Positions 16,230 through 24,022 of a stretch of 64,000 nt of DNA are shown piece by piece; the stretch's first letter is position 1; the number at the start of each line of letters is the position of its first letter. The notes beneath the pieces are model-generated. The model was given only the letters and a program-made list of their open reading frames with translations, had not been told where the DNA came from and made no database searches. This DNA is from CAZPQK01 sp964588695 (GTDB taxonomy: Bacteria > Krumholzibacteriota > Krumholzibacteriia > WVZY01 > JAKEHA01). The stretch lies in the NCBI GenBank assembly GCA_964588695.1, contig CAZPQK010000003.1, forward strand, positions 124,001 through 188,000. The letters run 5' to 3'. Both the position numbers and the translations under genes were made by a program.

Positions 16230-17870
16230 ATGTCTCAGACGGCTCGCCGCAATCCCGTTGCTGTTGCCAATTGGAATAACCTGCCCGACCGGCAGCCAGG
16301 TTATGCACTGGTTGGCGAAGTCGATTTGGTGGTGATTCGCTACGACGACAATGTGTCGGTGTTGTTTGGACGCTGCCTTCACCGAGGGGCGTTGCTCGCC
16401 GATGGGCACATTGACGGGGAGAATCTTATTTGTGGCGTGCACGATTGGGACTACCGGTATGACACCGGGGTCAGCGAGTACGCCAACAACGAAGTGCTAA
16501 AGAAGTTCGATGCGTGGGTTGACGACAACCAGGTGTGGGTCGACCAGGCAGAAGTTGACGAATGGGCGAAGGAACATCCGCAACCGTTTCAGCGCGACCA
16601 ATACCTTGGTCTCTATGCCGACATTCATGGCACTTCGGATGAGCCACACAATAAGCACATTCAATCGCTCGCCAAAAAAGGAATCGAGGGCGTCGGTCAC
16701 CACGGCGAAGTATCGGCAATGGGTGTGCCGCTAACCGAGCTTCCCCGCTGGGAAGATCTGCAAATTGTCACCGCGCAGTTACACCGCTTGCCGCTCATCG
16801 ACGACGCGCCGGTGGAAACGAAGACGATCATCGGACCCAATGCAAAGAAGCCGTTGGAGTTGGAGATTCCACTCTTTGTTAGCGATATGAGCTTTGGCGC
16901 GCTTTCCGAAGAGGCCAAGGTCAGCCTGTCCAAGGGCGCGGAGTTGGCCGGTACCGGGATTTGTTCCGGCGAAGGGGGCATGCTGCCCGAAGAGCAAGAG
17001 TCCAACTCGCGTTACTTTTACGAACTCGCATCCGGCCGTTTTGGTTATTCGATCGACAAAGTAAACAAGGCGCAGGCGTTTCACTTTAAGCTTGGCCAGG
17101 GTGCGAAGACCGGAACCGGAGGTCACCTGCCTGGTGATAAAGTGAAGGGAAAGATTGCAGAGGTTCGCGGACTAGAACCGGGAACCGCGGCGGTAAGCCC
17201 CAGCAAGTTCCCGGACTTTGCGTCGCTTGCAGACTTTAAGCGAGTCGCGGAAGAGGTGCGCGAGACCACCGGCGGCATCCCGGTAGGCGTTAAGCTTTCT
17301 GCGCAGCATATCGAAGCCGACATCGACGCGGCGCTGGAGTTAGGCGTCGACTACATAATACTCGACGGTCGCGGCGGCGGTACCGGGGCGGCTCCCGACA
17401 TCTTCAAGAATAACATTTCGGTGCCCACCATCCCGGCGTTGGCTCGTGCGCGTCGACACCTGGATCGTTGTAACGCCGCCGGTGTGTCGTTGGTAATTAC
17501 CGGCGGATTGCGTATCGACAGCGATTTTGTAAAAGCGCTTGCATTGGGTGCAGATGCGATCGCCGTTTCTAACGCGGCGATTCAGGCGATTGGGTGTTTG
17601 GGAATGCGGGCGTGTCACACCAACAACTGTCCCGTCGGCATTGCGACGCAAAAGGAACACTTGCGCAAACGCCTGGAGATTGCCAAGTCGGCCAGGCAGT
17701 TGCAAAACTTCTTTGAAGGTACGGTTGAACTGATGAAACTGCTCGCGCGCGCGTGCGGGCACGACTCGTTTGCAAAGTTTAGTCAGAGCGATTTGTCGAC
17801 ATGGAAGCGCGATATGGCGCACCTTACTGGCGTGCGCTACGCCGGTGTCGACGAACGCGGATTCGCGTAA
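16230..17870 (+). CDS. Rieske domain fused to an FMN-binding glutamate synthase-type domain
   Basis: 546 residues. Residues 10-110 are a Rieske [2Fe-2S] domain with Cys49-x-His51 (CLHRG) and Cys68-x2-His71 (CGVHDW). From about 150 to 545 is the FMN-binding, central-plus-synthase domain of the glutamate synthase large subunit: PLFVSDMSFGALSEEAKVSL, GEGGMLPEE, GAKTGTGGHLPGDKV, YIILDGRGGGTGAAP, and the 3Fe-4S cysteines Cys456, Cys462 and Cys467 in GCLGMRACHTNNCPVG. The glutaminase domain is missing, so it is not a complete GOGAT. An oxidoreductase receiving electrons through the Rieske centre is likely; the substrate is unknown. Ribosome-binding site GGAGG lies six bases before the ATG. It is probably co-transcribed with the gene 8 bases downstream. 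Confidence 0.93.
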   Translation: MSQTARRNPVAVANWNNLPDRQPGYALVGEVDLVVIRYDDNVSVLFGRCLHRGALLADGHIDGENLICGVHDWDYRYDTGVSEYANNEVLKKFDAWVDDNQVWVDQAEVDEWAKEHPQPFQRDQYLGLYADIHGTSDEPHNKHIQSLAKKGIEGVGHHGEVSAMGVPLTELPRWEDLQIVTAQLHRLPLIDDAPVETKTIIGPNAKKPLELEIPLFVSDMSFGALSEEAKVSLSKGAELAGTGICSGEGGMLPEEQESNSRYFYELASGRFGYSIDKVNKAQAFHFKLGQGAKTGTGGHLPGDKVKGKIAEVRGLEPGTAAVSPSKFPDFASLADFKRVAEEVRETTGGIPVGVKLSAQHIEADIDAALELGVDYIILDGRGGGTGAAPDIFKNNISVPTIPALARARRHLDRCNAAGVSLVITGGLRIDSDFVKALALGADAIAVSNAAIQAIGCLGMRACHTNNCPVGIATQKEHLRKRLEIAKSARQLQNFFEGTVELMKLLARACGHDSFAKFSQSDLSTWKRDMAHLTGVRYAGVDERGFA

Positions 17871-17877
17871 AGGTACT

Positions 17878-18723
17878 ATGGATTTTTCTTCGGCCATCAC
17901 TAATTGGAAAGCTATTGACCCGTCGCGCGCGCAGCAACTTGCCGAAGCACGGCTGCGGATGCATTGGGCGGTGCAGCCGCTGGCGGCGTTCGGGCGGCAA
18001 CTGGTACCGCCCAGTCCCGACGACAGTCACACCAGCCTGGACTGGGATGGTACGCACCAGTTTCTAAGTCAAGCCAGCACGACCGGCCACCGGGCCGCGT
18101 TCGATACCGATACCTTCACGCTGGCGCTGCTTGACGAAGCGGGTCGCGTGATTGCCGACATGTCCATGGCTGGTGGTACGCTCGCGGATGCGTTGACCTG
18201 GCTGGGTCGTGAAGCCAGGCTGGCAGTGGTGGGCGATGCCAACCTGGAAGTACCCGACTACGACATTCCCGACCACGGCATCGGTAGTGGCGCCGACGTT
18301 ATGCTCCCCGACGCCGAAGACATTGTCCAGTTGAGTAAGTGGTATAGCAACGCCGCGAGTCTGTTCCACGAAGTTCGGCGCGTCGAAACGCGAGCTTCGG
18401 AAGTGCGAACCTGGCCGCACCACTTTGACATCGCGACGCTCATCGCGTTAGACGATCCCGGCGCGGGAGAGTCCAGCCGCAGTGTTGGCGTCGGACTTTC
18501 CCCCGGCGACGGCAGCTACGCCGAACCCTACCTTTATGTGTCGCCGTGGCCGTACCCCGACGCGGTGACCGGCCTTTCGCTTGCCGGCGGCGGAGAATGG
18601 CACACCGAAGGGTTTACCGCGGCTGTACTTCCGGCGAGCCGACTCGACGTCGGCGCCCAGGCCGTTCAGGCAGCCGAGTTTCTAACCTCCGCCATTGCCC
18701 AGTCACTGGCGGCACTGTCGTAG
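17878..18723 (+). CDS. Conserved hypothetical protein
   Basis: 281 residues from the ATG at 17878, eight bases after the Rieske-GOGAT gene. A longer in-frame reading from 17770 overlaps that gene and is rejected. There is no signal peptide or membrane segment. The blocks TWPHHFDIATLIALDD, GVGLSPGDGSYAEPYLYVSP and WPYPDAV look like family motifs that I have seen in uncharacterised proteins, but I cannot name the family. Translational spacing with the upstream oxidoreductase and the GNAT gene starting right after it suggests one transcription unit. Function unknown. Confidence 0.8.
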   Translation: MDFSSAITNWKAIDPSRAQQLAEARLRMHWAVQPLAAFGRQLVPPSPDDSHTSLDWDGTHQFLSQASTTGHRAAFDTDTFTLALLDEAGRVIADMSMAGGTLADALTWLGREARLAVVGDANLEVPDYDIPDHGIGSGADVMLPDAEDIVQLSKWYSNAASLFHEVRRVETRASEVRTWPHHFDIATLIALDDPGAGESSRSVGVGLSPGDGSYAEPYLYVSPWPYPDAVTGLSLAGGGEWHTEGFTAAVLPASRLDVGAQAVQAAEFLTSAIAQSLAALS

Positions 18724-18724
18724 C

Positions 18725-19285
18725 GTGAGTGACTTCGTCCGCGACCCTAAGTTTCCCAAGATGGTCATCCCCGGGCCAACGGCGCGATTGCGTTTTCGCG
18801 CGTTCATAACGGCCGATGTCCAGAACGTTGTGACGGCGTTGTCCGACCGCGACGCGCGGTTGTTTTACCCCGACATCGGCAGCAAGGGGCCGCATTTCGT
18901 GCAACGACAGCACGAGCGCTACCAGCTATACGGCTACGGAATGTGGGCGATGGAACACCTGGAGACCGGCGAGTACGTGGGCGGGTGCGGGGTGATGGCA
19001 CAGCAGTTGGATAGCGGCGACGTGGTTACCGAAGTTGGGTACCACATCACCAGCGCGTATCGGCGGCAGGGGCTGGCGACCGAAGCGGCCGCCGCCTGCA
19101 TCGAGCACGCCTTCGCCCAGCTTAATGCCGACGAAGTTGGCTCGTTGGTCGATCCCCGCAACGTTCCTTCCATTGGCGTCGCCTCGCACCTGCACACCCG
19201 CGAGCGAACCGTTTCGTTTTACGGTAACCCCAAAACGCGCTTCTTTTTTACCTCCCGTACCGACTGGCGAAAGTCAAAACGTTAG
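18725..19285 (+). CDS. GNAT-family N-acetyltransferase
   Basis: 186 residues from a GTG two bases after the preceding stop; the ATG at 18761 is an alternative. It has the RimJ/RimL-type layout: ARLRFRAFITADVQNVVTAL at the N-terminus, WAMEHLETGEYVGGCGVM in the central strands, EVGYHITSAYRRQGLATEAA as the acetyl-CoA pyrophosphate loop (R-R-Q-G-L-A), and NVPSIGVASHLH near the C-terminus. It should transfer acetyl from acetyl-CoA to an amine; the acceptor is unknown. Close packing with the upstream gene suggests co-transcription. Confidence 0.88.
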   Translation: MSDFVRDPKFPKMVIPGPTARLRFRAFITADVQNVVTALSDRDARLFYPDIGSKGPHFVQRQHERYQLYGYGMWAMEHLETGEYVGGCGVMAQQLDSGDVVTEVGYHITSAYRRQGLATEAAAACIEHAFAQLNADEVGSLVDPRNVPSIGVASHLHTRERTVSFYGNPKTRFFFTSRTDWRKSKR

Positions 19286-19386
19286 TCGTCTATCGTTAAT
19301 GATGACGCCGCGCAAAAAGTGCGCTACCATATAACGCTACGCAGCAGACGTGCTTTTCGCATCTATTAGATTGGATCTTTTACATA

Positions 19387-19893
19387 ATGAAGAGACTTGT
19401 ACTGGTCCGACACGCCAAGTCCAGTTGGGACGGCGACATCTCTAACGATCACGATCGCCCGCTCAACGAACGCGGCAAGCGCGACGCGCCCGTTATGGGC
19501 GAGCGACTGGCAGCCCGCGGCGTCGAGCCGGATCGGATTATCACCAGTTCGGCCAAACGCGCGCGCAAGACTGCGCGCAAGATTGCCAAGGAACTCGATT
19601 ACCGCAAGAAAGATGTGGTTCGCGACGGGCGCCTTTACGGATGCAGTGTCGAAGATTGGATGGCGCTAATCCACGACCTCGACGACCGGTGGGATTGCGT
19701 CGTCATGGTTGGCCACAACCCGACTATTACCGAGATGGCGCACGCGGTGGCCGGTCTTCCGGTGGATAATGTTCCGACGTGCGGCGTGCTCGACATGCGG
19801 TTTGACATCACCACCTGGGCAGAGGTCGGCGCCGAGGAGCCGGAAGAGACCGACTTCGACTACCCTAAACACCCGGAAGCGAACCTAGCGTAG
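19387..19893 (+). CDS. Histidine phosphatase family protein (SixA-like)
   Basis: 168 residues. The phosphoacceptor motif is LVLVRHAKSSW (RHxK near residue 9). RPLNERGKRDAP and SSAKRARKTARKIA follow, and the second catalytic His is in VVMVGHNPTI. Length and motifs match the short SixA-like branch, cytosolic phosphohistidine or small phosphoester phosphatases. The specific substrate is not evident, and no phosphorelay partner is adjacent. It starts 101 bases after the GNAT gene, so it may have its own promoter. The DUF1801 gene follows after 16 bases. Confidence 0.9.
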   Translation: MKRLVLVRHAKSSWDGDISNDHDRPLNERGKRDAPVMGERLAARGVEPDRIITSSAKRARKTARKIAKELDYRKKDVVRDGRLYGCSVEDWMALIHDLDDRWDCVVMVGHNPTITEMAHAVAGLPVDNVPTCGVLDMRFDITTWAEVGAEEPEETDFDYPKHPEANLA

Positions 19894-19909
19894 CGGCTGG
19901 TCGATAGCG

Positions 19910-20329
19910 ATGACGCGTCGATTTAGTAGCGCTGAGGTGCGGGCGGTTTACGACTCCTACCCCCAAGCGCCGCGAACCAAACTGCTGACTATTCGCGACC
20001 TGGTGTTGGCAACGGCCAAAGAAATTGACGCCGGGCCGGTTGAAGAGACGCTTAAATGGGGTGAGCCCAGTTACCTGGTCAAAGGCGGCAGCACGATTCG
20101 GCTGGCCTGGAAGCCCAAAGAACCGGACGTCGTGAAAGTGCTGTTCAACTGCAACACCCTACTGGTGGAGACCTTTCGCGAGCTGTACCCACGCGGGATG
20201 GCGTTCGAAGGGAACCGGGCGATCCTGCTTCCGGTCTCCGGAAAACTCCCTACTAAGGCGCTAACACACTGTATCCACATGGGCTTACGCTACCACGAGC
20301 TCAAGCGCCTGCCGCTTTTGGGCAACTAG
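19910..20329 (+). CDS. DUF1801-domain protein
   Basis: 139 residues. The pattern EVRAVYDSYPQAPRTKLLTI, EETLKWGEPSYLVKGGSTI, VKVLFNCNTLLVETFRELYP and ALTHCIHMGLRYHELKRLP matches DUF1801 (YdhG-like), a small cytosolic fold with a beta-sheet and helices. Biochemical role is not established. It follows the SixA-like gene closely on the same strand with a weak ribosome-binding site. Confidence 0.85.
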   Translation: MTRRFSSAEVRAVYDSYPQAPRTKLLTIRDLVLATAKEIDAGPVEETLKWGEPSYLVKGGSTIRLAWKPKEPDVVKVLFNCNTLLVETFRELYPRGMAFEGNRAILLPVSGKLPTKALTHCIHMGLRYHELKRLPLLGN

Positions 20330-20376
20330 CTTGAATATTTTGCGCCCGTAGGGGTACTTACTCCAGGAGGTTCACC

Positions 20377-20583
20377 ATGGAACACAAGAACTGGACCTGC
20401 GGCAAATGTAATGGTCGCACGTTCGACACCAGCGAATTCCGCGCGACGGGTGGCCTGTGGACCAAGTTGTTTGGCGTGCAGACCCGGCGCTTCACCACGG
20501 TCACTTGCAGTAAATGCAAGTTCACCGAAATCTACAAAGCCGACCAGTCGATGCTCGGCAACATCTTCGACTTGCTCACCTAG
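20377..20583 (+). CDS. Small zinc-ribbon protein (DUF2082-type)
   Basis: 68 residues. Two CxxC knuckles, WTCGKCNGRTFD at about 8-12 and VTCSKCKFTE at about 44-48, define a zinc ribbon. The spacer contains FRATGGLWTKLFGVQTRRFT, as in the DUF2082 family of short zinc-ribbon proteins annotated as nucleic-acid binding. It has the strong ribosome-binding site CAGGAGG seven bases before the ATG. No partner is evident beyond the preceding DUF1801 gene. Confidence 0.85.
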   Translation: MEHKNWTCGKCNGRTFDTSEFRATGGLWTKLFGVQTRRFTTVTCSKCKFTEIYKADQSMLGNIFDLLT

Positions 20584-20641
20584 TCGGCGAAGATGACATC
20601 CAGCACTCGGATCGCTCGCCGGACCGACTTCGACCTGGCCT

Positions 20642-21334
20642 TTAGCGATTCAGTGCGAACCCGATCGGCACCACGACCTTAGCGGGCACGCGTTTGCTGC
20701 CTTGTTGTGCCGGTTGGAACGTCCACTTCCATGCGGCTGTGACTGCTGCATGTTCCATCGCCGGTGTAACGTCCGAACTATACACTTCGACGTCGATAAC
20801 CTTGCCGTTCGCGCCCACCGTTACCAGTAAGTTCACGATCCCTTCGATGCCCGCTTCGCGCGCTAGCTCGGGGTACTCGGGCGGTTGAAACGTCTGCAAC
20901 ACCGGCAGTTTGTCCCATGGCTCAAACGGTGTCGACTCGGCGCGCGGTGCAACGTTGGTGTCGCGGTGGTCGAGATCGCTTTGCGGTTGCGGCAGCGGGA
21001 GGTCGTCGTCGGTGGCGATTGGATCCTTCATCGGCTCGGCGACGTCGGGTTCGGCCGGCGCGGGTTCTTCGGGAATCAGTTCGTAGTTGGGGTCGTTGTC
21101 ATACTCGACATCCAGGATCGAATCCGGCGCGGTCGCAAGCGCAGGCTCGACCTGCGGCGGCGGCGGAGCAAATGCAAACACGACGATGTGCAGTACGATC
21201 GCGCCGACAAAGGCGCGGCGCATAACGGTGGGGTATTGGGCTTTGAGTTGGTCGACGCGGCGAAGCAGTTTGGTCACGATGGCCTCCAGTGCGGTGGGGA
21301 GGTTTTCGTGGGTGTTTTGGTCCGGCGGGTCGGA
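20642..21334 (-). CDS. TonB-family energy transducer
   Basis: 230 residues from the ATG at 21334; a TTG 12 codons upstream is less likely. An N-terminal membrane anchor lies at about 40-55 (AFVGAIVLHIVVFAFAP). A Pro/Glu-rich periplasmic spacer follows (YELIPEEPAPAEPDVAEP). The C-terminal TonB domain spans about 150-228: FQPPEYPELAREAGIEGIVN, VGANGKVIDVEVYSS and AAVTAAWKWTFQPA. It should couple the proton-motive force (with ExbB/ExbD, not in this window) to outer-membrane transporters, which shows that an outer membrane is present. Convergent with the zinc-ribbon gene. Confidence 0.92.
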   Translation of the reverse strand, partial: SDPPDQNTHENLPTALEAIVTKLLRRVDQLKAQYPTVMRRAFVGAIVLHIVVFAFAPPPPQVEPALATAPDSILDVEYDNDPNYELIPEEPAPAEPDVAEPMKDPIATDDDLPLPQPQSDLDHRDTNVAPRAESTPFEPWDKLPVLQTFQPPEYPELAREAGIEGIVNLLVTVGANGKVIDVEVYSSDVTPAMEHAAVTAAWKWTFQPAQQGSKRVPAKVVVPIGFALNR

Positions 21335-21507
21335 CATGTCTAAGATAGGAAATCGCCGTCGTGAAGGCAAGGTGGGGAAGACGGCTGTAAACCCCTGCCA
21401 GGCGGGCAGTTGGTGGGATTGACAATCCCGCCGGGTGTGCTATTCTTCCCCTTCGACCGGCCGCTAGACCACGGCTGGTCTTTTGGATTCAGGCAAAAAG
21501 TTTAGGT

Positions 21508-21582
21508 TCCTCGGTAGCTCAATGGTAGAGCGAGCGGCTGTTAACCGCTAGGTTGTAGGTTCGAGTCCTACCCGAGGAGCCA
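21508..21582 (+). tRNA. tRNA-Asn (anticodon GTT)
   Basis: A full cloverleaf is visible: acceptor TCCTCGG pairs with CCGAGGA; D-arm GCTC/GAGC; anticodon stem AGCGG/CCGCT with loop CTGTTAA and anticodon GTT at 21540-21542; T-arm GTAGG/CCTAC with TTCGAGT. Discriminator G and an encoded CCA end at 21582, followed by seven T residues. Its 3' end is also the left boundary of the island described below. Confidence 0.98.
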
Positions 21583-21590
21583 ATTTTTTT
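21576..21590. repeat. Left 15-bp direct repeat (putative attL, in tRNA-Asn)
   Basis: GGAGCCAATTTTTTT, comprising the last acceptor-stem bases, the CCA end and the T-run of tRNA-Asn. It is identical to 24023-24037. Sites at tRNA 3' ends are classic integration targets. Confidence 0.7.
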
Positions 21591-21811
21591 CTACCTCTGC
21601 ATCTGATGCTTTTCCCAGGCTCCAGCTTCTTCTTTTCTTCGATCCCATCCGCAAGCAACTGAAAGACTTCGCGAAGTTCTAGCTGAACTTTTCCGCCCTT
21701 CAAAGTGCAGTTCGAAACCATCGAATCGAGAAGTTTGCGTTTTTCGAATGAATCCTGCGCAAGGTAAAGGAACTTGCCCGGTACATGGATCGTAGGTTGT
21801 TCTATTTGTGT
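21591..21811 (-). pseudogene. C-terminal remnant of a serine site-specific recombinase
   Basis: On the minus strand, one frame is open from an in-frame TAG (21812-21814) down into the tRNA. It reads HVPGKFLYLAQDSFEKRKLL, then DSMVSNCTLKGGKVQLELRE and VFQLLADGIEEKKKLE. This matches, from memory of the family, the extreme C-terminus of large serine recombinases (EKRKLL...SNCT...PFQLLAD). The resolvase catalytic domain, recombinase domain and zinc ribbon are gone and no start codon fits, so only about 65 residues of coding memory remain. Its orientation, ending at the tRNA, is typical of an integrase beside its attachment site. An LAPRVGLEP-like tail is merely the antisense reading of the tRNA. 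Confidence 0.7.
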
Positions 21812-21855
21812 CTACTTTGCGTAGCTGCTAGACTTATCGGCACCGGGAGCGCAAA

Positions 21856-22830
21856 ATGCTGAAGTTTAGAGACCGAAACCTCAGGGAATTGGGTGAGGCG
21901 GTCGTTGGCGACAACGAGTGGTTTCCTTACCGATCAAGCAGTTTCATAACAGAATTCTTTCAAGACTGTGGTCTTCCCTTCGCGCATGACGGTTCCACGC
22001 GTAAGTATTGGGCTGCCGATCGATTGAAAGAGCTACTGCAAGACCCGCAGCCCCGTGCAAACGCATTGCCGGAAAGGTTCGTTACGGTACTGAGGGAACT
22101 GATGGCCAAGGACGACGCCGTGGAAGATGACCCGGAACGGACCCACGCCCTTGCTACGCTAAACCAACCACTACGACGTGAAGGATTTGAGGCCTTCTAC
22201 GGAGAAGATGGAACACTCCACATTCGTCATATCGGCACGAGCACGGTCTCTTCGGTAACGAGTCCTCATCAGCCTTTCTCTCCGGACGACCAGCGTCGGC
22301 GCAATAAATTGGCCGACTACCTTGAATCCTGTTCCGAGGACCAGCTAATCGAGGATGTCCTACTCCCACTTTTCAGGAATCTCGGGTATCAGAGAGTTAC
22401 CCCCGCAGGTCACAAGGACAAGGCACTAGAGTACGGAAAAGACATATGGATGCGATACGTTTTGCCGACACAACACGTTCTCTATTTTGGACTTCAGGCG
22501 AAGAAAGGTAAGTTGGACGCGGCCGGAAAGTCGAAGCAAGGAAACTCTAACATTTCTGAGGTTTACAATCAGTTACTGATGATGATTGGCCATGAAGTAT
22601 TCGATCCTGAATTTAGCAGGAAGGTGCTCGTGGATCACGCAATCATCGTTGCCGGCGGTGAAATCACAAAACAAGCAAAGAACTGGATCGGTGAACGCTT
22701 GGACAAAACCAAGCGAAGCCAGGTGCAGTTCATGGATCGCGACGATATCCTGAACCTCTTCGCCGTCAGTACGTTGCCGTTGCCAAAGTCGGCAACTCAC
22801 CACCCCGCAGAAGATGATCTGCCTTTTTGA
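21856..22830 (+). CDS. Predicted PD-(D/E)XK nuclease with AbiJ-like N-terminal domain
   Basis: 324 residues. The ATG is preceded by GGGAG. The N-terminus (about 1-125) has STRKYWAADRLKELLQDPQP, PERFVTVLRELMA and a beta unit LRREGFEAFYGEDGTLHIRH. It resembles the N-terminal domains attached to abortive-infection effectors of the AbiJ type, by pattern from memory. The C-terminal part (about 150-310) looks like a restriction-endonuclease fold: EDQLIEDVLLPLFRNLGYQR, then GKD in ALEYGKDIWM, and FGLQAKKGKLD, giving D-x(n)-QxK, the PD-(D/E)XK signature in its Mrr-like form. Expected activity is DNA or RNA cleavage, possibly triggered by infection. It is convergent with the zinc-ribbon gene, with 9 bases between stops, inside the tRNA-Asn island. 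Confidence 0.75.
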   Translation: MLKFRDRNLRELGEAVVGDNEWFPYRSSSFITEFFQDCGLPFAHDGSTRKYWAADRLKELLQDPQPRANALPERFVTVLRELMAKDDAVEDDPERTHALATLNQPLRREGFEAFYGEDGTLHIRHIGTSTVSSVTSPHQPFSPDDQRRRNKLADYLESCSEDQLIEDVLLPLFRNLGYQRVTPAGHKDKALEYGKDIWMRYVLPTQHVLYFGLQAKKGKLDAAGKSKQGNSNISEVYNQLLMMIGHEVFDPEFSRKVLVDHAIIVAGGEITKQAKNWIGERLDKTKRSQVQFMDRDDILNLFAVSTLPLPKSATHHPAEDDLPF

Positions 22831-22839
22831 AGCGCGCGA

Positions 22840-23874
22840 TTACGACACATTCGCATCAAAAAGGTGACGCCGCGCCCCGATCCAATCCCTTATTTTTCCT
22901 TTAAATTCCTCACCATCCGACCAGAAAATGAATGGCAATTGTCGGATGTCGAAATGAATCTTATCCCTCCATGGCGCAACGCTGACAAATTCTGCGCAGT
23001 TGTCCACGGTGGCCATCTCCGCCTCTTGGCTAAAGTGAACCGTGTTCCAACTCTCGTTGCACGACCACAACACGGGGATCCCAAGCCCTTCGGCGAAGCC
23101 CGCTTCGTAGTACACGCCTCCACGAAGGCCTGTGAAATCCGCAATCATGAATCGGCTTTTTCGAATCTGAGACAGAATTCTATTGTCGATGCGTTCATCG
23201 TGTTGGTCTGTGCCTACCAGATACGGCGAAAAGCCTTCTTCTTCGATGGCCGGCTTGATAGCTTGATCAAAAATTTCAAACATGCGAGGATGGAACCACA
23301 TTGCTACGAAGCATTGCCGTCCCGTCCCTTTTGTTTGCTTCAGTTCCCTAAGCTTTCTCCACCCTACTAATGTCAACCGGAGTTTCATCGTTCCATCTGT
23401 ACCTTTTTTGCACTGCCACACAGGCTCCGATGACTCTTGGACATCAGAAACGAACTTTTGGAACAATCCAGTCTCTAGCATGTACGCCCGCGCTGCCCAT
23501 ACGCCTACCCCCTCGACCGGTGTCATTTGAGCGTAGTTCGGTGCCCGCGCCGCAATACATCGAATCAAAACTTCAATTTGCTCGTCGACGGTCGTTGGCG
23601 CTCCCGATGATTCCACCAATAGCTTTACGTTGTCCCGAGTTATGTACTCGCTGTACTGGTTATGCTGGCTCGCGTCGGCACCATGACGTATAATACCTGA
23701 CAGTTTGCCTTTATCTATTTCAGCCAGTTTCGAGCTATAAGTTAGTTGCTGAGACATCGTGTACTGGCCACAGCGGCTGCAGTCGAAAAGCGTCCGACTC
23801 GGGTCGTTAGGATCGGGCAAGCTTGTGGGCCTTCGCAGCCGGTCTCCACAAACGGCGCAATTGTTCTCCGGCAT
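22840..23874 (-). CDS. Zinc-ribbon protein with nucleoside deoxyribosyltransferase/TIR-like domain
   Basis: 344 residues from the ATG at 23874, which has GGAGGGG eight bases upstream; an in-frame start 11 codons earlier lacks this. The N-terminus is a zinc ribbon: CAVCGDRL and FDCSRCGQYT. A middle helical region (about 50-190) has no named fold. The C-terminus begins CFVAMWFHPRM, continues FDQAIKPAIEEEGFSPYLVG and ILSQIRKSRFMIADFTGLRG, and has GVYYEAGFAEGLGIPVLWSC. That is the Rossmann-like pattern of nucleoside 2-deoxyribosyltransferases and related TIR-like proteins, with the Glu of YYEAGFA at the catalytic position. It may cleave an N-glycosidic bond in a nucleotide such as NAD+; this is inference. 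Island gene. Confidence 0.75.
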   Translation of the reverse strand: MPENNCAVCGDRLRRPTSLPDPNDPSRTLFDCSRCGQYTMSQQLTYSSKLAEIDKGKLSGIIRHGADASQHNQYSEYITRDNVKLLVESSGAPTTVDEQIEVLIRCIAARAPNYAQMTPVEGVGVWAARAYMLETGLFQKFVSDVQESSEPVWQCKKGTDGTMKLRLTLVGWRKLRELKQTKGTGRQCFVAMWFHPRMFEIFDQAIKPAIEEEGFSPYLVGTDQHDERIDNRILSQIRKSRFMIADFTGLRGGVYYEAGFAEGLGIPVLWSCNESWNTVHFSQEAEMATVDNCAEFVSVAPWRDKIHFDIRQLPFIFWSDGEEFKGKIRDWIGARRHLFDANVS

Positions 23875-24022
23875 GGTTTTTCCCCTCCAGGTCGTACTTC
23901 CCAGCAAGATGGCTTAAACGCCATCGCCAACCCCCCGCGCCAAGTCTGCTACCCGTGGGTTAGTTCTGACGCCCGACCAGTATGCCATACCTCGCTCGTA
24001 CTCCGAATACTGACCACCCGGG

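Noticed and set aside
21548..21600. LAPRVGLEP-like extension of the recombinase remnant
   Set aside because: This is the antisense reading of the tRNA T-arm and acceptor, a well-known artefact.
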